A DNA stretch of 64,000 nucleotides. Origin: Kineosporia sp. NBRC 101731. GTDB taxonomy: Bacteria > Actinomycetota > Actinomycetes > Actinomycetales > Kineosporiaceae. The notes under the pieces are model-generated. The model saw only the letters and a program-made list of their open reading frames with translations, was not told the DNA's origin and did no database searches. Position 1 is the stretch's first letter. Each line of letters starts with the position of its first letter. The position numbers were made by a program, and so were the translations under genes. The DNA lies in NCBI RefSeq assembly GCF_030269305.1, contig NZ_BSTC01000008.1:124001-188000 (forward strand). Direction: 5' to 3'. Below are positions 10,431 through 18,695 of this stretch, piece after piece.

Positions 10431-10480
10431 GACCCGCAACGACCCGCAATGACCCGCAACGACGCACAGCGACCCGCAAC
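10431..10480. repeat. Five 10-bp tandem units
   Basis: Five consecutive units of GACCCGCAAC, the fourth degenerate (GACGCACAGC). They start 11 bp after the stop of the 72-aa gene, between it and the terminator. Confidence 0.8.
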
Positions 10481-10576
10481 GACCTGGACCGGCGGTCCGG
10501 CCCGCGCACTCTGTCTGATCGGTCGAGAGGTCCCGTCCCGACCGATCCGATGAGTGCCGGCCGGCCGCTGTCCTTC

Positions 10577-10625
10577 CGCCGCCGCGCATGGCTCCCTGAG
10601 GGAGCTGTGCGCGGCGGCGTCGTTT
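10577..10625 (+). terminator. Strong terminator downstream of the 72-aa gene
   Basis: An outer 12-bp stem (CGCCGCCGCGCA with its complement at 10608-10619) encloses a second stem GCTCCC/GGGAGC with loop TGA, and TCGTTTT follows. Confidence 0.85.
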
Positions 10626-10676
10626 TGCTGGCGTCCTCACGCTCGACCGGGCTCGGTGACTCACACGAACCCGGGG

Positions 10677-10688
10677 TTTTCCACAGGC
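10677..10688 (+). promoter_or_regulatory. TTTTCCACAGGC motif upstream of WXG100 gene
   Basis: The same 12 bases occur at 36989-37000, upstream of the second WXG100-like gene. Here CCACAG is mirrored by CTGTGG a few bases on (at about 10697), forming an interrupted palindrome. TTTTCCACA resembles a DnaA box (consensus TTATNCACA). Its role is unknown. Confidence 0.35.
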
Positions 10689-10865
10689 GCGGATTCTGTG
10701 GGCAGTGCCGAACGCCTTCTGGTGGAAGCTGTCATGGTCGTTCCACGCCACCTGAACCGGTGGCGGAACGGCCGCTCCCGCCCGTGCGCACCCCCAGGCC
10801 GCAGGCGGGAGCGGTCTCTGAGTAAGGCATTTCGCGATGTCAGGGGTTCGGCAGAGGGAGAGGGT

Positions 10866-11156
10866 ATGCCCAGGTTCGAGGTGGACAGCGTCCAGGTGGT
10901 GCAGGCGAGTGCCGCGGTGCAGGCGTCGGCCCAGCAGATCGGTACCGAGGTCGACCGCATGATGCGGCATCTCGTGCAGTTGCAGGGCAGCTGGAGCGGA
11001 TCGGCAGCCACGTCGTTCCAGTCGGTGGTCGGTGACTGGCGGGTGACGCAGGAGCGGGTGCGGGTGGCCCTGGAACAGATCCAGGCCGCGCTGGCTCAGG
11101 CGGGGCGGCAGTACCAGGAGGTGGAAGACGCTGCGGTGCGAATGTTCACGGTCTGA
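10866..11156 (+). CDS. WXG100-family protein
   Basis: A 96-aa helical hairpin protein of the WXG100 (ESAT-6-like) family, which are substrates or partners of type VII secretion. The turn motif W-S-G (residues about 44-46, QGSWSGSAA) lies between two long amphipathic helices, and the length is exactly typical. The start is supported by GGGAGAGGG just upstream; the frame is open further upstream without a plausible start. No second WXG100 gene or Ecc machinery is adjacent, so it may form a homodimer. It is transcribed alone, with a terminator after it. Confidence 0.92.
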   Translation: MPRFEVDSVQVVQASAAVQASAQQIGTEVDRMMRHLVQLQGSWSGSAATSFQSVVGDWRVTQERVRVALEQIQAALAQAGRQYQEVEDAAVRMFTV

Positions 11157-11200
11157 CGGGAGGTGTGCCCGGTCGGGATCGGGCGGAGGGCGTACAACGC

Positions 11201-11242
11201 GGAAGGCCTTCGGTGATCCTGCTGGATCGCCGAAGGCCTTCC
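11201..11242. terminator. Bidirectional terminator, WXG100 / htrA
   Basis: GGAAGGCCTTCGG pairs with its complement at 11230-11242 (13 bp). It lies between the convergent WXG100 gene and the HtrA gene and can serve both strands. Confidence 0.75.
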
Positions 11243-11392
11243 GGGAAAAGGCTGCTCGGATCAGCCCTTTCGTTGTGACGGCCGGAGGGGGCCAGCCGTC
11301 GGAACCGTTCGCCCCGGGTGGGGGACCAAGGCGGACGGTGGTGCGGTGTGGCTACCTTCCGATCCTTTCGATCCTTTCGGACCGGGCGGGGA

Positions 11393-13321
11393 TCAGTTGG
11401 CGCTGTCCGGGCGGGTGTCCAGCGTGACCTTCACGTCCTGGGCCTTACCGTCCCTGACGATCGAGACGGTCACCTCGGTTCCCGGGGTGCGCTCGCGCAC
11501 CTGGGCCATGAGCGACTCGGCGCCGTTGATGTACTCGCCGTCGATGGCGATGACGGTGTCGCCCTTCTTCAGGCCGGCGGTCTCGGCCGGGGAGTCGGCG
11601 ACCACGGACTGCACCGAGGCGCCGTCGCGCTCGGCGTTGTCCACCTTCACGGTGGCGTCGCCGAGGGTGATACCCAGCCACGGGTGCTGGGCGCTGCCGT
11701 TCTCGATCAGCTGGTTGGTGATGTTCTTGACCTGGTCCACCGGGATGGCGAAGCCCAGGCCGATGCTGCCGGACTGGCTGGAGCTCTCCTGGCCGAAACC
11801 GCTGCTCTGGCTCAGGGTGGCGATCGAGGAGTTGATGCCGATCAGCTTGCCCTGCGCGTCCACCAGGGCACCGCCGCTGTTACCGGGGTTCACGGCCGCG
11901 TCGATCTGGATGGCGTTGGTGACGACCGTCTCGCTGGTGCTGCTGGACGACGAGTCGCTGCTCTCGGAGGACGAGGTGGTGACCGGGCGGTCGACGGCGC
12001 TCACGATGCCGGTGGTGACGGTGCCGGCCAGGCCCAGCGGGTTACCGACGGCCATGACCGAATCGCCCACGCTGACCGACTCGGTGTCGCCCAGGGTCGC
12101 GGGCTTCAGGTCGCTCGGCGGGTCTTCCAGCTGGATCACGGCCAGGTCGGTGGCCGAGTCGGTGCCGACGATCTTGGCGGTGTACTTACGGCCGTCGTTC
12201 AGCACCACCTCGATGGTCTGGGCGCCCGTCACCACGTGGTTGTTGGTGACGATCCGGCCCTTGGCGTCGAGGATGACGCCGGAGCCCTCACCCTCGGACG
12301 ACTGGCTGGTCACCTGCACCGAGACCACGCTCGGCTCGACCGCGGAGGCCACGGCCTTCCAGTCCGGGTTCTCCGAGGAGCTGGTGGTCACCGGAGCCTG
12401 CGCGGAGTCGTCGTTCTGGGAGGACGAGGTGAGCGAGCTGGTGACGGAGGAGGAGTCGTCGTTGTTCACGGCGAGAACCACGCCCGCGGTGAGCAGGCTG
12501 GCGATCAGGGCCGCGCCGAGACCGGTCGCGATCACACCACGCCATCCGGGCTGCCCGGCCTCGCGGCGCTTCTTGCCGTTCGGCGGGAGCGGAGGCTGAC
12601 CACCCTGACCCAGCTGGCCCGGCTGACCCGGCTGACCGTTCGAGCCCGGCTGGCCCCAGCCGGTCTGCGGCAGCGCGCCGGTCTGCGTGCCGACCGGGGC
12701 TCCGGTCTGGGTGTCGGTCGTGGTCGGGTAGGCGGTGAGGGTCTGCGTACCGCCGCTGGTGTTCTGCATGTTCTGGCCTCCGCTGCTCCAGCCCGTCTGC
12801 TGGGTCTGCCCGTACTGGGGGCGTGTGTACGGGCTCTGCCACTGGTTCTGATCGTGCTGCCGGCCGTACTGCGGGGCGCCCTGCGGCTGCTGCCCGTAGG
12901 CCTGCGGGTTCTGCTGGGTCTGGCTGTACTGCTGGCCGTACTGCTGCTGGCCGTACTGCTGCTGGCTGTGCTGCTGCGCGGGCTGCTGTCCGTAAGGCTG
13001 CTGTCCGTACAGCTGGGCACCCGGCTGCGACTGGGCACCCGGCTGGGGCTGGGCGGCCGGTGCCGTCGGGGCGGCCGGGGGCGCCTGCGGGGACTGCACC
13101 GCCTGTGTGTCCTGCGTCGCGCTGTATCCCGGGGCCGCGCTGTACGCCGGTGTGGCCGGCGTCGTGGCGGTCTGGGACTGCGCCTGCGTCTCGTTCGCCG
13201 GGCCGGCCGGAGCGGAGGAAGCCTGCGCAGCCGGAGCCGGGTCGGTGGCGGACGAGTCGGCACCCGGGTGGTTGCCCCAGGAGGACGTGTTCTCGTCGTG
13301 GTTGTTCGTGGTCTGCGACAT
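11393..13321 (-). CDS. Membrane-anchored HtrA/DegP-like serine protease (PepD-like)
   Basis: A 642-aa S1C protease. Residues 1 to about 255 are a disordered Gln/Pro/Tyr/Gly-rich cytosolic region. One membrane segment follows (about 260-283), then an extracytoplasmic trypsin-like domain with His in NNHVVTG (about 360), Asp in SATDLAVIQ (about 390) and Ser in NPGNSGGAL (about 480). A C-terminal PDZ domain covers about 550-640. An unusual Ser-rich loop (about 450-465) interrupts the protease domain. Such enzymes degrade or refold misfolded envelope proteins. ATG 13321 has GGTGAGAAG upstream. The order regulator-kinase-protease on one strand mirrors mycobacterial mprA-mprB-pepD, suggesting envelope-stress control. 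Confidence 0.93.
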   Translation of the reverse strand: MSQTTNNHDENTSSWGNHPGADSSATDPAPAAQASSAPAGPANETQAQSQTATTPATPAYSAAPGYSATQDTQAVQSPQAPPAAPTAPAAQPQPGAQSQPGAQLYGQQPYGQQPAQQHSQQQYGQQQYGQQYSQTQQNPQAYGQQPQGAPQYGRQHDQNQWQSPYTRPQYGQTQQTGWSSGGQNMQNTSGGTQTLTAYPTTTDTQTGAPVGTQTGALPQTGWGQPGSNGQPGQPGQLGQGGQPPLPPNGKKRREAGQPGWRGVIATGLGAALIASLLTAGVVLAVNNDDSSSVTSSLTSSSQNDDSAQAPVTTSSSENPDWKAVASAVEPSVVSVQVTSQSSEGEGSGVILDAKGRIVTNNHVVTGAQTIEVVLNDGRKYTAKIVGTDSATDLAVIQLEDPPSDLKPATLGDTESVSVGDSVMAVGNPLGLAGTVTTGIVSAVDRPVTTSSSESSDSSSSSTSETVVTNAIQIDAAVNPGNSGGALVDAQGKLIGINSSIATLSQSSGFGQESSSQSGSIGLGFAIPVDQVKNITNQLIENGSAQHPWLGITLGDATVKVDNAERDGASVQSVVADSPAETAGLKKGDTVIAIDGEYINGAESLMAQVRERTPGTEVTVSIVRDGKAQDVKVTLDTRPDSAN

Positions 13322-13455
13322 TCTTCTCACCCTCATGGCCAGCTTGCTGACGTGAACTAGTTCAAGCCCCGCCCCTCGGCGTTCGCTGCACCACGTCTGT
13401 GAGAAGCCTGAGAACGTGAATCCGGTAGGCGGGGGAGACCGTAAAACGAACGCAA

Positions 13456-13495
13456 AACGGCGATGCCCCGGTCGTGAGACCGGGGCATCGCCGTT
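13456..13495 (-). terminator. Perfect 18-bp hairpin after the 44-aa gene
   Basis: A perfect 18-bp stem with GTGA loop; on the minus strand it starts 34 nt after the stop of the small gene at 13529. It separates that gene from htrA. Confidence 0.9.
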
Positions 13496-13528
13496 CGAAC
13501 GCAAGCGTTCTAGGCGTCCATAAGCGCT

Positions 13529-13663
13529 TTATTCAGCGGCGGACGGGGCGGCCGGAACGTTCAGCGGCCGGCCGTCAGCGCCGAGGCGCGTGCGACGGGG
13601 GTTGGCGACGGATCGAGGAGCCTCAGTGTCGTCACGGTCCGGGGTGGTCGCGGTGTGAAGCAT
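13529..13663 (-). CDS. Small hypothetical protein, 44 aa
   Basis: A 44-codon gene missed by size cut-offs. It has an unusually good ribosome site (AAGGAGG at 6 nt from ATG) and is followed by a perfect terminator hairpin, so it looks like a complete small transcription unit. The product is hydrophilic, rich in Arg/Pro/Ala/Asp, with no cysteine, no membrane segment and no signal peptide (MLHTATTPDRDD start, NVPAAPSAAE end). I do not recognise it. It could be a small regulatory protein or a peptide precursor, but no modification genes are nearby. Confidence 0.6.
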   Translation of the reverse strand: MLHTATTPDRDDTEAPRSVANPRRTRLGADGRPLNVPAAPSAAE

Positions 13664-14014
13664 CTTCCCTCCTTAACAAAGGGTCGTAGGCCGTTGTGCT
13701 CTACCGATGGCCAGGCTCTCGCAACTCTGTGACCGCCTGGTTTCGATTCAGGGAACGCGGTGTTCTCCCGGAAAATGCCCGGAGGAGGGTCGGCATCACC
13801 TGTACGGACAAGCATATCCCCGCAGGCCAGACCATACGAGTCGGATTGACGAGATCACCCTGTGGTTGGTGTCACGCCGTAGTGCCGGTTTTCCTCACAC
13901 CTGCGGGAATGCCCTGGAGAGAGCGCTGTGGCGGGTGGGGACAGGACCAAAGGACCGCCCGTCCGATGGTCGGCCATTCGGACGGGCGGTCACTGACGGT
14001 CAGCGATTTTGCGC
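13664..14014. other. Intergenic region between small gene and kinase
   Basis: A 351-bp gap. It contains the kinase terminator (13953-13991) and, on the minus strand just upstream of the small gene, a possible TAGAGC -10. No other gene or structured element was recognised. Confidence 0.4.
13953..13991 (-). terminator. Terminator after the sensor kinase
   Basis: GACCGCCCGTCCGA pairs perfectly with TCGGACGGGCGGTC (14 bp). On the minus strand it begins 23 nt after the kinase stop codon, so it ends the two-component operon. Confidence 0.85.
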
Positions 14015-15619
14015 TCAGCTGGACGGACCGGCATGGGGTGACAGGGGTTCGTCGCCCAGTTCGTCCGGGGTGTCCGGGGCATCGGGTGCCTCGTCCGGAT
14101 CGGTGCCGGCCAGCGGCAGTTCCACCCGGAACGTGGCACCGCCGCCCGGGGTCTGGGTCACCCCGACCCGTCCGCCGTGCGATCCGATCACGGCCGAGAC
14201 GATCGACAGACCGAGACCGGAACCACCGCCCTGATGCCGGGCCCGGGACGCGTCCACCCGGTAGAAGCGCTCGAACACCCGGCTCGCGTGCTCGGGAGCG
14301 AGCCCTTCGCCGTGGTCACGGACCTCGAGCACCGCAACGTTGTTCTGCTGCCCCGCGGCCACCTCGATCGGGCTCCCGGCCGGGGTGTGCCGCACGGCGT
14401 TGGCGACCAGGTTGGCCACCACCTGACGCAGGCGGTGGTCGTCGCCCGTCACCACGGCCGGGACCGGGCCGCTGCCCTCGGTGAGCCCGACCAGCCGGAC
14501 CCGGCGGTCCGGCGCCAGACCGCGCGCGTCGTGCACGGCGTCGCCGGCCAGCACGGCCAGGTCGACCGGTTCGGCGCGGGCCGGGCGCTGCTCGTCCATC
14601 CGGGCGAGCAGGAGCAGATCTTCCACCAGCGCGCCCATGCGGTGCGACTCGTCCTCGATCCGGCTCATCGTGCGCGCCACGTCTTCCGGCTCGGAAACCG
14701 CTCCCTGCCGGTAGAGCTCGGCGAAACCACGGATGGAAGCCAGCGGCGTGCGCAGCTCGTGCGACGCGTCTGCGGCGAACCGGCGCGTTCTCTGCTCCGA
14801 GGCCTCCTGCTGGTGGAACGCCCTCTCGATCTGGGCGAGCATGCCGTTGAGCGAGTGGGTGAGCCGGCCGACCTCGGTCGTCGGCGGGTGCGCGGGCACC
14901 CGGCGGGACAGGTCGCCCGCGGCGATCGCGGCGGCGGTCTCCTCGACCTCGGTGAGCGGCTTGAACGAGCGCCGGATCACCAGCCAGCCCAGGCTCGCGA
15001 ACAGCACGGTCACCATCAGGCCGAACATCACGATGAGGATGCGCAGACGGTTCACGGCGTCCTCGACGTCGTCGAGAGGGATCGCGATCTGCACGCTCCC
15101 GGTGGTGCCGACCGGGCTGCTCCACCCGGAAGCGATGACCCGCCAGCTAGATTCACCCTCTTCCGAGCCGACGGTGTAGATCTTGTTCTTCGTGGCCCAG
15201 GCCTGCTCGGAGGTCATGTCGCTCAGGGCGGGCACCGGGCCCTCGGCCGGTACGTCGGCGTCGCCGATTCCGCCGTTGTCCACGCCGATCTTGATCACGT
15301 ACCGGACGAGGCCCCACTTCAGCGCGTCGCTGTTGTTGCCGCCCCCGTTGAGAGCGTCTTCGGCGACCGGTTTCAGGCTCTTGGTGAGCTGGCTGTCGAC
15401 CTTGCCGACCAGGTAGCTCTTCAGGACGTACTGGCTGGCGAAGCCGGTCAGGGCCAGGCCCGCGACCAGCAGGACGACCATGATCCCGACCAGCCGGGCG
15501 CGCAACGGCGCCTGGTTCCATTGATTGCGGACGCGCTGCACGGCCGACGAGCGTTTCGCCCGGGCCGGTGGGGGCCCGAGTTCGGGCGCGGGCAGGAGGT
15601 TCTGCGTCGGAGCGCTCAT
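14015..15619 (-). CDS. Sensor histidine kinase
   Basis: A 534-aa membrane kinase. The first membrane segment is at about 40-63, an extracytoplasmic sensor domain spans about 65-188 and the second membrane segment lies at about 190-212. A HAMP linker, a HisKA domain with H-box ASHELRTPL (about 284) and an HATPase domain (N-box NLVANAVRHTP, then DHGEGLAP and GGSGLGLSIV) follow. It probably autophosphorylates and passes phosphate to the regulator encoded just upstream (5-nt gap). Architecture and position next to an HtrA protease resemble MprB, but the sensor ligand is unknown. Confidence 0.95.
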   Translation of the reverse strand: MSAPTQNLLPAPELGPPPARAKRSSAVQRVRNQWNQAPLRARLVGIMVVLLVAGLALTGFASQYVLKSYLVGKVDSQLTKSLKPVAEDALNGGGNNSDALKWGLVRYVIKIGVDNGGIGDADVPAEGPVPALSDMTSEQAWATKNKIYTVGSEEGESSWRVIASGWSSPVGTTGSVQIAIPLDDVEDAVNRLRILIVMFGLMVTVLFASLGWLVIRRSFKPLTEVEETAAAIAAGDLSRRVPAHPPTTEVGRLTHSLNGMLAQIERAFHQQEASEQRTRRFAADASHELRTPLASIRGFAELYRQGAVSEPEDVARTMSRIEDESHRMGALVEDLLLLARMDEQRPARAEPVDLAVLAGDAVHDARGLAPDRRVRLVGLTEGSGPVPAVVTGDDHRLRQVVANLVANAVRHTPAGSPIEVAAGQQNNVAVLEVRDHGEGLAPEHASRVFERFYRVDASRARHQGGGSGLGLSIVSAVIGSHGGRVGVTQTPGGGATFRVELPLAGTDPDEAPDAPDTPDELGDEPLSPHAGPSS

Positions 15620-15624
15620 CGGGA

Positions 15625-16332
15625 TCAGCCCTGGGGAGGAAGACGCAGCACGTAGCCGACGCCGCGCTTGGTGTGGATCAGCGGGGGGTCGACATCGTCG
15701 ATCTTGCGTCGCAGGTAGGAGATGTAGGACTCGACGATCCCGGCCTCACCGTTGAAGTCGTAGGCCCAGACGTGGTCGAGGATCTGCGCCTTCGACAGCA
15801 CCCGGTTGGGGTTCAGCATCAGGTAGCGCAGCAGCTTGAACTCGGTGGGGGAGAGCTCGACCAGGCGGTTCGCGCGGCGGACCTCGTGCGAGTCCTCGTC
15901 CAGTTCGAGATCGTGGAAGACGAGTCGCCCACTGGCGGCGTCGGTCGCGACGCCGGTGCGGCGCAGGACGGCGCGGATCCGGGCGACGACCTCTTCGAGG
16001 CTGAACGGCTTGGTCACGTAGTCGTCGCCGCCCACGGTGAGGCCGGTGACCTTGTCCCCGGTCTCGTCACGGGCAGTCAGGAATACGACGGGTATGTCCC
16101 GGCCGCGCTCGCGCAATTTGCGGGTGACCGTGAAGCCGTCCATGTCCGGCATCATCACGTCCAGCACCACGAGGTCGGGGCGGTGCTGCTCGGCGAGCGC
16201 CAGGGCCTGGGCGCCGTCCGCAGCGCCCACGACGTCGAAACCGGCGAACCGCAGACTGGTGGTCAACAGTTCGCGGATATTCGGTTCGTCGTCCACGACC
16301 AGCAACTTCGCTTCAAACGTCTTCTCAGCCAC
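15625..16332 (-). CDS. OmpR/PhoB-family response regulator
   Basis: A roughly 235-aa regulator. The receiver domain has the acidic pair in VVDDEPN, the phosphorylated Asp in VVLDVMMPDMDG (about residue 54), the Thr/Ala switch FLTARD and the conserved Lys in VTKPFS. A C-terminal winged helix follows (SPTEFKLLRYLM; SYISYLRRKID). It probably controls the envelope-stress set with the downstream kinase. GTG 16332 was chosen because homologues begin close to LLVVDDE; an alternative GTG at 16347 adds 5 residues and neither has a strong ribosome site. Confidence 0.95.
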   Translation of the reverse strand: MAEKTFEAKLLVVDDEPNIRELLTTSLRFAGFDVVGAADGAQALALAEQHRPDLVVLDVMMPDMDGFTVTRKLRERGRDIPVVFLTARDETGDKVTGLTVGGDDYVTKPFSLEEVVARIRAVLRRTGVATDAASGRLVFHDLELDEDSHEVRRANRLVELSPTEFKLLRYLMLNPNRVLSKAQILDHVWAYDFNGEAGIVESYISYLRRKIDDVDPPLIHTKRGVGYVLRLPPQG

Positions 16333-16379
16333 GGCTCTAGCGTGCACCCGGTTTCTGGGAAGTTCCTGGACGCCAGCCG

Positions 16380-16817
16380 TTAAGGCTGCTGGGTGTCGGG
16401 GCGGCGCAGGAGACCGATGATCCGGGTCAGTTCGCGGCGGTCGGCCTCGTCGAGCCGGTCGAAGAACTGTTCGGCCTCGCTCGCCCGGGCCTTGCGCACA
16501 GCCTCGGCGATCTCCTCGCCCTGGCTGCTGAGCGTGACCAGCGTGGCGCGCCGGTCGTCCGGGTCGGGGGAGCGCAGCACCAGGCCCCGCTCCTGCAGGG
16601 CGTCGACCACCTCGGTGCCCGAGCGCGGGGCGATGCGCAGGTGGTCGGACAGCGAGCTGATGCGCAGGCGGCCGTGCCGGCGCAGCACGCCGATGGCCCG
16701 GGCCTGGGCCGGGGTGATGCCCAGCGGACTGACGCTCTCGTGGCTGCGGTGGCGCAGGGTTCGCGACACCGACCAGAACGCCTCGGCCAGCGTCTCGTTC
16801 TCCTCCTGCGTACTCAC
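16380..16817 (-). CDS. MarR-family transcriptional regulator
   Basis: A 145-aa dimeric winged-helix repressor. It has the MarR core (ITPAQARAIGVLRRHG), the recognition helix region (LSDHLRIAPRSGTEVVDAL) and the wing (RSPDPDDRRATLVTLS). It is divergent from an ABC exporter gene. The intergenic palindrome at 16854-16872 is a ready operator, so it very likely represses itself and the exporter and is released by a ligand that the exporter removes. The start is GTG. The ligand is unknown. Confidence 0.92.
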   Translation of the reverse strand: MSTQEENETLAEAFWSVSRTLRHRSHESVSPLGITPAQARAIGVLRRHGRLRISSLSDHLRIAPRSGTEVVDALQERGLVLRSPDPDDRRATLVTLSSQGEEIAEAVRKARASEAEQFFDRLDEADRRELTRIIGLLRRPDTQQP

Positions 16818-16853
16818 CGGAATACCGTAGCCGAGGTTACGGTTGGGACCTCA

Positions 16854-16872
16854 TAGTGAGGTAACCTCACTA
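16854..16872. promoter_or_regulatory. MarR operator palindrome
   Basis: TAGTGAGGTAACCTCACTA, a perfect 9-bp inverted repeat with a single central base. It lies between the divergent MarR and ABC exporter genes, 27 nt before the exporter start, and is flanked by the AT-rich TAAATATT. Size and symmetry suit a MarR dimer. Confidence 0.8.
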
Positions 16873-16899
16873 AATATTCGCCCATCCCGGAGGTCGCTC

Positions 16900-18690
16900 T
16901 TGCCCCGCCCTTCCCGTTCCCCCGAACTCAGTCCCGCCCAGCGTGCCGCCGAGAAGGCGCAGGCCCGCGAGGTCTCGCTGCGCCGTGTCGGCGTGCTCTT
17001 CGCCCACCATCGATCCCCGCTCGCCGTGGTGATCGCGATCATCGTGGCGTCGTCGATCATCGCGATGGCCTCACCCTTCCTGCTGCGCGAGATCATCGAT
17101 GTCGCGATCCCGCAGCAGAAGGTCTCCCTGCTGGTCTGGCTCGTCGGCGGCATGGTCGCCGTGGCCGCGGTGACCAGCATCTTCGGTGTGCTCCAGACCT
17201 GGATCAGCACCCGCGTGGGGCAGGAGGTGATGCACCGGCTGCGCACAGACGTGTTCACGCACCTCCAGCGGCAGTCCATCGCCTTCTTCACCCGCACCCG
17301 CACCGGTGAGGTGCAGTCACGCATCACCAACGACATCGGCGGCATGCAGAGCGTGGTCACCTCGACCGCGACCTCCATCGCCTCCAACCTCACCACCACG
17401 GTCGCCACCGCGGTCGCGATGATCGCGCTCTCCTGGAGACTGTCGCTGATCTCGCTGGTGGTCATGCCGCCGGCCATCTACTTGAGCCGTCGCGTCGCCG
17501 ACCTGCGCCGGGCCATCACCGCCCAGCGTCAGCGCGAGCTCGCCGACCTGAACGTCACCATCGAAGAAGGCCTTTCGATCAGTGGTGTGCAGCTCAGCAA
17601 GACCCTCGGCACCAGCGCCGCGCTGATCGAGCGGTTCACGAAGACCTCCGAACGGCTCATCGACCTGCAGCTGCGCTCCGACCTGGCCGGCCGCTGGCGG
17701 ATGGCCTCGATGAGCGTCATCTTCGCCGCCATCCCGGCCGCTATCTACCTGAGCGCCGGGCTGCCCGCGACCGCCGGGCACATGACCATCGGCACCCTGG
17801 TCGCCTTCACCGCCCTGCAGCAGAACCTGTTCCGGCCGCTGATGAGCCTGCTCAACGTCGGGGTGTCGATCACCTCGTCGCTGGCCCTGTTCGCCCGCAT
17901 CTTCGAGTACCTCGACCTGCCCGTGGAAGTGGACGACCCGGCCGACGCGGTGCCGATCGACCCGGCCTCGATCCGCGGTGACGTTTGCATCGAAGACGTC
18001 ACCTTCACCTATCCCGGCAACCGCACCGCGGCCCTGGCCGGTGTCGATCTCATCGTCCCGGCCGGGAACACTCTCGCCCTGGTCGGCGAGACCGGTTCGG
18101 GGAAGAGCACTCTCGGATCTCTGGTGGCCCGGCTGGCCGACCCTACCGCCGGCCGGATCACGATCGACGGCATCGACCTGCGCCGGTTCCGGCTCGAAGA
18201 CCTGGCGAAGGTCGTCGGTGTGGTCAGCCAGGAGACCTACCTGCTGCACACCACGGTGCGGGAGAATCTGCGCTACGCCCGGCCGGACGCGACCGACGAG
18301 CAGATCGAGGCCGCGGCCCGTGCCGCCCAGGTGCACGACCTGATCGCCTCGCTGCCCGACGGTTACGACACCATGGTCGGCTCACGGGGCCACCGGTTCT
18401 CCGGGGGCGAGAAGCAGCGCCTGGCCATCGCCCGCACGCTGCTGCGTGACCCGCGGGTGCTCGTGCTGGACGAGGCCACCAGCGCCCTGGACACCGCCAC
18501 CGAGCGGGCCGTGCAGCAGGCCTTCGACGAACTGGCCCGGGGCCGCACCACGATCACCATCGCCCACCGGCTCTCCACGGTGCGCGACGCCGACCTGATC
18601 GCGGTGCTCGACCACGGCCGGATCGTCGAGACCGGCACTCACGAAACACTTCTCGAGCGGCACGGGCAGTACGCCGCTCTCAGCGGGTGA
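16900..18690 (+). CDS. ABC exporter, fused permease and ATPase
   Basis: A 596-aa half-transporter of the multidrug/lipid exporter class: six membrane segments in the first 330 residues, then an ATPase domain. The ATPase has Walker A GETGSGKST (about 397), Q-loop SQETYLL, signature FSGGEKQ (about 502), Walker B VLVLDEAT and switch His IAHRL. It would act as a dimer. TTG 16900 was chosen because GGAGG lies 6 nt upstream; an earlier in-frame start would overlap the operator. It is under probable control of the divergent MarR protein. The substrate is unknown. Confidence 0.93.
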   Translation: MPRPSRSPELSPAQRAAEKAQAREVSLRRVGVLFAHHRSPLAVVIAIIVASSIIAMASPFLLREIIDVAIPQQKVSLLVWLVGGMVAVAAVTSIFGVLQTWISTRVGQEVMHRLRTDVFTHLQRQSIAFFTRTRTGEVQSRITNDIGGMQSVVTSTATSIASNLTTTVATAVAMIALSWRLSLISLVVMPPAIYLSRRVADLRRAITAQRQRELADLNVTIEEGLSISGVQLSKTLGTSAALIERFTKTSERLIDLQLRSDLAGRWRMASMSVIFAAIPAAIYLSAGLPATAGHMTIGTLVAFTALQQNLFRPLMSLLNVGVSITSSLALFARIFEYLDLPVEVDDPADAVPIDPASIRGDVCIEDVTFTYPGNRTAALAGVDLIVPAGNTLALVGETGSGKSTLGSLVARLADPTAGRITIDGIDLRRFRLEDLAKVVGVVSQETYLLHTTVRENLRYARPDATDEQIEAAARAAQVHDLIASLPDGYDTMVGSRGHRFSGGEKQRLAIARTLLRDPRVLVLDEATSALDTATERAVQQAFDELARGRTTITIAHRLSTVRDADLIAVLDHGRIVETGTHETLLERHGQYAALSG

Positions 18691-18695
18691 AGACC

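Noticed and set aside
11318..13360. 680-aa plus-strand open frame opposite htrA
   Set aside because: Low-complexity shadow of the htrA gene, with no ribosome site and no domain. The minus-strand product carries a full protease catalytic triad and PDZ domain.
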